Assembly (NCBI GenBank): GCA_023380915.1
Contig: JAMCSM010000082.1
Span: forward strand, 1-11,094
Source: Actinomycetota bacterium
Lineage (GTDB): Bacteria; Actinomycetota; Humimicrobiia; Humimicrobiales; Humimicrobiaceae
Direction of reading: 5' to 3'
DNA length: 11,094 nt
The notes under the pieces are model-generated. The model ran no database searches and had not been told where the DNA came from. It saw only the letters and a list, made by a program, of their open reading frames with translations. Positions 6,439-11,094 of this stretch are shown here, piece after piece. Position 1 is the first letter of the stretch. The number at the start of each line of letters is the position of its first letter. A program made the position numbers and the translations under genes.

Positions 6439-7341
6439 TCATTCAAATTTTATTTTTCTTTCAATTCTGCTTCTGATAACTGTATTAATATAAATAATTA
6501 TGGAAATTATTACTAATGCAAATATAAAAAATACTGCCAGAGTTGAACTATAACTAAAATTAAAATAAATAAATCCAATTCTATACATGTATAAATTCGC
6601 TACTTCAGTTACACCAGCGGGTCCGCCATTTGTCAACACAAAAACTATATCAAATAGCTTTAAAGCATCTACAAATCTAAATAATAAGGCTACAACAATC
6701 AAGGGTCTCAGTAATGGAATAGTAATATATTTTACAAGTCCAAATTTTGAAGAACCGTCTATAACGGCTGCTTCAAAAGGTTCTTCGGGTAAACTAGCCA
6801 TGCCTGCAATAAATAGTAATATTACAAATGGAGTCCATTCCCAACTGTCCACAAGGATAATTGTAATAATTGCATTAATTGGAATGGAAAGAATAGAGAC
6901 ATCTTTATAAAAACCAATCAAATTAAAAAAATAGGTTATTAATCCGTTGTGAGTATATAATAGGAATCTCCATATTAACCCTACAATTATAGGGGCTAGC
7001 ATTGTTGGTATTATTAATATGGTTAATAATGCCCTTTTAAATTTAAATTCATTTCTTTGGAAAAAAAGCGCTATTATAAAACCCAAAAAGAGTTGAATGG
7101 TAGTTGCGATCACAACAATCAATAACAGTATTTTTATACTATTAAAAAAATTTGCATCCTTAAAAACATCCAGGTAATTTTTAAACCCTAAAAATTTACC
7201 ATAATCAGCGGGTTTTGATAAATTAAAACTAAAAAAACTATAATAAATAGCTCTGCAGAAGGGGTAAATAATTACTACCAACAGGAATATTATTGAAGGT
7301 GCTATCCAAAAATATTTAGTAAACTCTTTTCTCTTATTCAT
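6439..7341 (-). CDS. ABC carbohydrate-type permease, MalF/UgpA-like (CUT1)
   Basis: The 300-residue membrane protein has six predicted membrane segments (about 10-35, 68-95, 104-127, 150-178, 207-227 and 264-286). The EAA loop reads FEAAVIDGSSKFGLVKYITI (189-208), with the invariant Gly at 196. FVLTNGGPAG (234-243) is a hallmark of sugar-type permeases of this class. It lacks the large second periplasmic loop of E. coli MalF, so it is closer to UgpA/LacF. It pairs with the 5560-6387 product. Only a weak AAAGA precedes its ATG, and a 12-bp hairpin lies between it and the binding-protein gene, so expression is likely lower than that of the binding protein. No ATPase gene follows, so the energy subunit must come from elsewhere. 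Confidence 0.92.
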   Translation of the reverse strand: MNKRKEFTKYFWIAPSIIFLLVVIIYPFCRAIYYSFFSFNLSKPADYGKFLGFKNYLDVFKDANFFNSIKILLLIVVIATTIQLFLGFIIALFFQRNEFKFKRALLTILIIPTMLAPIIVGLIWRFLLYTHNGLITYFFNLIGFYKDVSILSIPINAIITIILVDSWEWTPFVILLFIAGMASLPEEPFEAAVIDGSSKFGLVKYITIPLLRPLIVVALLFRFVDALKLFDIVFVLTNGGPAGVTEVANLYMYRIGFIYFNFSYSSTLAVFFIFALVIISIIIYINTVIRSRIERKIKFE

Positions 7342-7369
7342 AATCTTTATTTTATAGTTTATGTTTGTA

Positions 7370-7407
7370 ATTATTCAGCCCCCTTTTTAAATAGAGGGCT
7401 GAATAAT
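7370..7407 (-). repeat. Intercistronic hairpin after the binding-protein gene
   Basis: ATTATTCAGCCC (7370-7381) and GGGCTGAATAAT (7396-7407) are a perfect 12-bp inverted repeat with a 14-nt loop. It lies 13 bp beyond the stop of the binding-protein gene and before the first permease. On the minus-strand transcript the stem is followed by TTACAAACAT rather than a U-run, so full termination is unlikely. Hairpins at this place, as after malE, protect the upstream message from 3' decay or partly stop transcription, giving more binding protein than permease. Confidence 0.6.
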
Positions 7408-7419
7408 CTAATTCAATAC

Positions 7420-8904
7420 TTATCCCTTTGCTATAGCTTCTGCAGCCTTTTGTATATCTTGAAGTGCCTGCTCGGGAGTTTTTTGATTTGCAGCAGTAAT
7501 ATTTATTTCATTTGAGAATAATTCATATGATTCCCATAACCAAGGCCATCCAACTACTGGTTCAAGTGCGGTTGGATCCTGAAGCATTTCTACGATTGTT
7601 GGAATATAGGGGGTTTTATCATATATTTCTGGATCTTTTAAGACAGTTAAATTTGCTGAAGTTCCACCTTTTAATTGATATTTCTTCTGCACTTCCGGAT
7701 TTTGGATATATTGCATAAATAAATATGCAGCTTCTTTGTGTTGACTCCCTTCTAGAACTGCTATTCCTTTAAATACTCCTTCTGCAGCTCTCCCACCTTC
7801 ACCCCAAACAGCTGGTCTAAAGTAACCATTTAATCCAGCAACTTTAGACTGAGTTGCATCTTCGATATAGGGAAATGTGTCTGTCCATGAATCATACATA
7901 AATACATTTCCCAGTATATACTGCCCAACTTGCTCGTCCCATGTTGCTTCAAGATATCCTGGGGGACAATAAGGTCTCAATGAAAGCATAAATTTCAAGG
8001 ATTCAAGATTAGCAGGAGTATTAAAGGTGACATTTCCCGTTTTATCATATGCCCTGCCGCCAAAGGGAACTTCGAACTTGATATAGTTGGCAGAAGTCCA
8101 CCAACCTCTTTTAAAAGCTACTGTTGTACCATAGAAATTTTCCTTCAAAGTTTGACCTGCAAGCTTTTCACCAGCTTTCCTGGTAAAAAATTGGCAAACA
8201 TCAAGATATTTTTGTGGTGTATCGATGGGAAATGTTAGGTCATAGCCATATTTTGCTTTAAATGCTGCTTTTTCTTCCGGATTTTCTGCAATATCTTTTC
8301 TATAAATTCCGCAGGACTGAACTATATAATTTGGAAATGCAAATAATTCATTATTTAAGGTAAAAGTTTCTTTAACAACAGGCGGAATATTATCAAGGCT
8401 AAAACTTGGATCCCTCAAAGCTTCGTTACTTAGATATTTTTCCATTGGTGCAAGCAAACCGATTGTTTTCCATTTCATTAAATTTTCTGGAATTACACCA
8501 AAGAAATCATAATTGTGTGTTCCAGCCTGAAAGTCTGCCAGCATTTTTGCTTCTGCTTCTGATACTTCAAGCATTTCTACCTCAATTTTTATACCAGTTA
8601 GTGCAGTAAAATCTTCTATTATTGGCTTATAAGCTTCACCTGCAGCCCAGGGCTCAAGCGTTGTATGTAATACAGTTCCCGCATAGGGTTTAGCGGCATC
8701 TACAAGAGACCAGGTTTTTTGAGTTGCTGAACTTTCAGAAGCTGTTGTTTCCTGTGGGGTTGTTGCCTGAACAGTTGTTTCAGATGCTGCAGTTGCTGCT
8801 GCTGTCGTTTCTATTGCTGCAGCTTTGCAACCAGAAAATACAGCTACTGCTAAAATCACTGAAACAAATACGGTAAAAATAACAGTTAGTTTTGTCCTTT
8901 TCAT
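7420..8904 (-). CDS. ABC transporter substrate-binding lipoprotein, carbohydrate type
   Basis: The 494-residue protein has a lipoprotein signal: a basic start MKRTK, a hydrophobic stretch (about 6-23) and the lipobox FSGC with Cys26 as the lipidated residue. A Thr/Ala/Ser/Glu-rich linker (about 27-63) leads to a family 1-type solute-binding fold. Family features are DFFGV (133-137), the INELFAFP-like segment NNELFAFPNY, and the conserved late segments GIAVLEGSQHKEAAYLFMQY and NPEVQKKYQ. Several aromatic clusters (GWWTSANY, MYDSWTDTF, GWPWLWESY) could stack against a sugar ring or cage a methylated ammonium group. It is 40-70 residues longer than many relatives, partly because of the linker. 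AAAGGAG (8909-8915) lies 4 nt before the ATG. It delivers the ligand to the two permeases encoded downstream. Confidence 0.93.
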   Translation of the reverse strand: MKRTKLTVIFTVFVSVILAVAVFSGCKAAAIETTAAATAASETTVQATTPQETTASESSATQKTWSLVDAAKPYAGTVLHTTLEPWAAGEAYKPIIEDFTALTGIKIEVEMLEVSEAEAKMLADFQAGTHNYDFFGVIPENLMKWKTIGLLAPMEKYLSNEALRDPSFSLDNIPPVVKETFTLNNELFAFPNYIVQSCGIYRKDIAENPEEKAAFKAKYGYDLTFPIDTPQKYLDVCQFFTRKAGEKLAGQTLKENFYGTTVAFKRGWWTSANYIKFEVPFGGRAYDKTGNVTFNTPANLESLKFMLSLRPYCPPGYLEATWDEQVGQYILGNVFMYDSWTDTFPYIEDATQSKVAGLNGYFRPAVWGEGGRAAEGVFKGIAVLEGSQHKEAAYLFMQYIQNPEVQKKYQLKGGTSANLTVLKDPEIYDKTPYIPTIVEMLQDPTALEPVVGWPWLWESYELFSNEINITAANQKTPEQALQDIQKAAEAIAKG

Positions 8905-8928
8905 TTTTCTCCTTTCACAATTTCTTTT

Positions 8929-8949
8929 TTAATATTTAGGACAGATCAT
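8929..8949 (-). CDS. Possible six-codon leader peptide before the binding-protein gene
   Basis: In the gap between the dehydrogenase and the binding protein, the minus strand reads ATG ATC TGT CCT AAA TAT TAA, encoding MICPKY. It stands 11 nt after AGGAGGTGAT, and its stop is 24 nt before the ATG of the lipoprotein gene. It could be a leader ORF that tunes translation, or only chance. A six-codon ORF is weak evidence on its own; the strong ribosome site is the reason to list it. Confidence 0.25.
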   Translation of the reverse strand: MICPKY

Positions 8950-8960
8950 CCGATTTTTGA

Positions 8961-8970
8961 ATCACCTCCT
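8961..8970 (-). promoter_or_regulatory. Near-perfect Shine-Dalgarno without a normal gene start
   Basis: AGGAGGTGAT on the minus strand is fully complementary to the conserved 3' end of bacterial 16S rRNA. It is the strongest such site in the window. It is not next to any long ORF: the lipoprotein gene has its own AAAGGAG about 45 bp further on. It may serve the six-codon leader ORF or act as a ribosome standby site. Confidence 0.5.
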
Positions 8971-8977
8971 GACTTTT

Positions 8978-9994
8978 TTATGAATTATTAATTATAATTA
9001 TCTTGTTCACACCATTTGTTCCAAATATCTCAAAGCCTCTTCTTATTTCAGATAAAGGCAATTTATGGCTGATCAAATGTTTTGTTTTTATTTTGTTTGA
9101 TGAAATTAATTTTGCAGCTCTGTATGTTGTATATGGATTGTTATATACACCTCTGATAGTCAGCTCATTTTCACCTATAATAAAAGGACTTATATTATTA
9201 ACTTGATCTTCTGGTGAACAGCCAAAATATATTATTGTTCCGCCTCTTCTTGAAAGGTTTAAAGATATTTCCTGCGCCTCTCTACTTCCTGAACATTCAA
9301 ATATTACGTCTGCACCTTCACTTTCGATTTTTTTTATTTCATTTACTAAATTGTCTCTTACTGGATCCAAAACATAATCGGCTCCTGATTCTAATGCCAG
9401 TTTTTTTCTGTTTTCCAATGGCTCTACAATAATTGTTCTGCTTGCACCAGAAATTCTTACCAGTTGAAGAATTAAATTACCTATAAGTCCCGCACCAAGA
9501 ATGACAACCACATCCCCGCTTTTAACATTTGCCATATCAACTCCGTGCATACAGCATGCCAGAGGTTCAATAATAGCCGCATCTGTTAATTCTATAAAAC
9601 TTTCTATTTTATAAATATTGCTGACCGGAACTACAGAATACTCTGCAAATCCGCCATTTCTAATAACCCCCAAAGCAGAATAATTTTTGCACAAGTGGCC
9701 CAACCCTCTGAGACAATAAGAACATTTTCCACAGAGTATATTGGGATCGACCGCAACTTTATCTCCCGGCAAAAACCCGGTAACATTTTTACCTACCTTA
9801 TCTATGATACCGGAATATTCATGACCAAGAACTATTGGGAACTTAGCAAAATAATCTCCTGAAAAAATTAGTTTATCAGTCCCGCAAATTCCGCAAGCTT
9901 TAACTTTTATGAGTATTTCATCTTCGTTAAACTTGGGTATATCCATTTCCACAATTTCCAGACTTCCCGGCTTATAAAACATTGCTGCTTTCAT
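8978..9994 (-). CDS. Zinc-dependent MDR dehydrogenase (sorbitol/threonine dehydrogenase-like)
   Basis: The 338-residue cytosolic protein has all landmarks of a zinc-containing medium-chain dehydrogenase. Catalytic zinc residues are C37 in CGICGTD, H58-E59 in GHEYSG and E143 in IIEPLACCMHG. Structural zinc residues are C88, C91, C94 and C102. The nucleotide loop is GAGLIG (167-172), and the acidic E191 at the end of the next strand points to NAD+ rather than NADP+. Relatives oxidise polyols, sugar alcohols or threonine at a secondary alcohol. AAGGAG (10005-10010) precedes the ATG. It is 51 bp after the MttB-like gene and 73 bp before the transporter genes, so it probably oxidises or reduces the imported compound or its demethylated product. 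The exact substrate is not readable. Confidence 0.9.
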   Translation of the reverse strand: MKAAMFYKPGSLEIVEMDIPKFNEDEILIKVKACGICGTDKLIFSGDYFAKFPIVLGHEYSGIIDKVGKNVTGFLPGDKVAVDPNILCGKCSYCLRGLGHLCKNYSALGVIRNGGFAEYSVVPVSNIYKIESFIELTDAAIIEPLACCMHGVDMANVKSGDVVVILGAGLIGNLILQLVRISGASRTIIVEPLENRKKLALESGADYVLDPVRDNLVNEIKKIESEGADVIFECSGSREAQEISLNLSRRGGTIIYFGCSPEDQVNNISPFIIGENELTIRGVYNNPYTTYRAAKLISSNKIKTKHLISHKLPLSEIRRGFEIFGTNGVNKIIIINNS

Positions 9995-10005
9995 AATTAC
10001 AATTC

Positions 10006-10025
10006 TCCTTAAAAATCCTTAAAAG
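10006..10025 (-). repeat. Two-copy 10-bp tandem repeat at the dehydrogenase ribosome site
   Basis: TCCTTAAAAA (10006-10015) and TCCTTAAAAG (10016-10025) on the plus strand differ at one base. On the transcript this doubles an AAGGA element just upstream of the dehydrogenase start; only the closer copy is well placed as ribosome site. It is probably a small slippage duplication. Confidence 0.3.
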
Positions 10026-10045
10026 ATTATTTAAAAATATAATGA

Positions 10046-11094
10046 TTACTTCATCATATAGGGTTTATAAGATACCCCTTCTCTTCTATAAATTTTTGCT
10101 GTTTCCCTTTCAAGCTCCGATATAATTTTATTATCTAGATGATTTGGTTTAAATTCATTTAATATGGCTGCTGCAGTTTCTCTGGCTTTAAATGTAATTT
10201 CCCTGCTCCCTGCATTCTCCCATACCTGCCGGGTACTTCTGTCAGAAAGTTTTTGAAAATATTGTTCATCCTTGAAGTGTTTTAAAGTATGTGTATGGCT
10301 TAGATAGTTGCCTCCCGGACCGGTTTCACTAATGATATCCAAAGCAAGCTTATCATCGTTGATATCTATTCCTTTGATTATCCTTTTAACATAACCTGCT
10401 ATTTCATTATCTATTACCAACTGTTCATAATTTGCCACTTTACCACCCTCTAATAACCCGCCAACAAGTGCTATCTCGTCAGGTTTTGCCAGAGCTGTTA
10501 AGAGAAGCCCTGTCATCTTTTCATAACCGCATTGTTGATCCGGAATTTTGGAATCTGTAAAAGCGGTTATTATATTTGAGGGAATTTCATAGAATTTTGC
10601 CATTTGAGCAAATGCTGCTGAGAGTAGAACCTGCTCCGGACAACCAAAAACATTTGACAAAGTTGAAGACATGTCCATCATTCCTGCCCAGGTCATATAC
10701 ATTACAGGCGCTCCAGGATTTACTATCTGATTTAATACAATACCACTTAATATTTCAGCATTACCCTGGACAAGGGCACCTGCCAGAGTAGCCGGATGAA
10801 GTGACCCTACCAAGGGTGTGGGGCATATTTCATTAGGAAGACCTGCTTTTGAAGTTTCAATAATTACAACAGCCTCCTCACTCCAGGTTAAGGCTCTTTG
10901 CAATACTGCGGTCATAGTAAAAGTCTTTTTCTTTGAAATTTCACTATAACCGCCTAAGACAACACTTACAAGATTAATAATATCCTCAGTTGTTTTCTGG
11001 TCCAAACCATCGCCTGCCGGCATGACTTTACCATTATTCTTTGCTATAACCTCAACATAACGTGCATGAAACACCCTGGGATCAATATCCTGAG
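10046..11094 (-). CDS. MttB-family (trimethylamine methyltransferase-like) protein, 5' end cut by window
   Basis: The frame is open from its stop at 10046 to the right edge, giving about 349 C-terminal residues. Full family members are about 470-500 residues, so roughly a quarter is missing. A GTG at 11074 is not the start, since family-like residues QDIDPR precede VFHARYVEV in frame. Conserved blocks are PATLAGALVQGNAEILSGIV, VNPGAPVMY, FTDSKIPDQQCGYEK, VGGLLEGG, YEQLVIDNEI and ETGPGGNYLSHTHTLKHF. MttB proteins demethylate trimethylamine (pyrrolysine type) or quaternary amines such as glycine betaine, proline betaine and carnitine (non-pyrrolysine type), giving the methyl to a corrinoid protein. 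No in-frame TAG occurs in the visible part, which favours the non-pyrrolysine type. It is the most upstream visible gene of the operon; corrinoid protein and promoter would lie beyond 11094. Confidence 0.88.
   Translation of the reverse strand, partial: QDIDPRVFHARYVEVIAKNNGKVMPAGDGLDQKTTEDIINLVSVVLGGYSEISKKKTFTMTAVLQRALTWSEEAVVIIETSKAGLPNEICPTPLVGSLHPATLAGALVQGNAEILSGIVLNQIVNPGAPVMYMTWAGMMDMSSTLSNVFGCPEQVLLSAAFAQMAKFYEIPSNIITAFTDSKIPDQQCGYEKMTGLLLTALAKPDEIALVGGLLEGGKVANYEQLVIDNEIAGYVKRIIKGIDINDDKLALDIISETGPGGNYLSHTHTLKHFKDEQYFQKLSDRSTRQVWENAGSREITFKARETAAAILNEFKPNHLDNKIISELERETAKIYRREGVSYKPYMMK

Noticed and set aside
6587..6910. Plus-strand reading frame inside the MalF-like gene
   Set aside because: It mirrors the permease coding sequence in the opposite strand and has no recognisable domain.
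7370..7407. Rho-independent terminator after the binding-protein gene
   Set aside because: No U-run follows the stem on the transcribed strand, and the next genes belong to the same transporter.
9003..9432. Plus-strand reading frames inside the dehydrogenase gene
   Set aside because: They are hydrophobic shadows of an intact zinc dehydrogenase on the other strand.
11072..11074. GTG as start codon of the MttB-like gene
   Set aside because: The frame stays open to the window edge and the residues before it (QDIDPR) continue the family pattern, so the gene starts outside the window.

Overview
The window is an AT-rich, gene-dense stretch of a bacterial genome. Plausible hosts are uncultivated anaerobes that carry many MttB-like and uroporphyrinogen-decarboxylase (URO-D)-like methyltransferase genes: AT-rich Clostridia-like, Atribacterota-like or deep actinobacterial lineages. 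The Thr/Ala/Ser-rich linker after the lipobox of the binding protein fits such lineages, but the assignment is only a guess. No rRNA, tRNA, CRISPR array or transposase was seen.

Left part (1-1700): two small type II toxin-antitoxin modules lie back to back and divergent. On the minus strand are a ribbon-helix-helix antitoxin (457-684) and a RelE/ParE-family toxin (171-446). On the plus strand are a CopG-type antitoxin (925-1218) and an overlapping VapC-like PIN-domain toxin (1193-1696). The 240-bp AT-rich gap between them holds a candidate operator and candidate promoters. The far left edge has a 32-codon Cys-rich micro-ORF of uncertain meaning.

Right part (1795 to the right edge): eight genes run on the minus strand with gaps of 10-78 bp, so they look like one operon that starts outside the window. 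In order of transcription they are: an MttB (trimethylamine methyltransferase)-family protein cut by the window edge; a zinc-dependent MDR dehydrogenase; a carbohydrate-type ABC binding lipoprotein; two CUT1-type permeases; a URO-D-family protein with an intact His-X-Cys...Cys zinc motif; a divergent L-fucose/L-arabinose-isomerase-like protein; and a second URO-D-family protein in which the Cys ligands are replaced by Asp. The transporter ATPase, a corrinoid protein and a corrinoid-activation protein are absent from the window.

The combination suggests import of a small, perhaps carbohydrate-like, compound followed by corrinoid-dependent demethylation plus redox and isomerase chemistry on the remaining skeleton. 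That reading is inference from family membership and gene order. The substrate cannot be read from the sequence.
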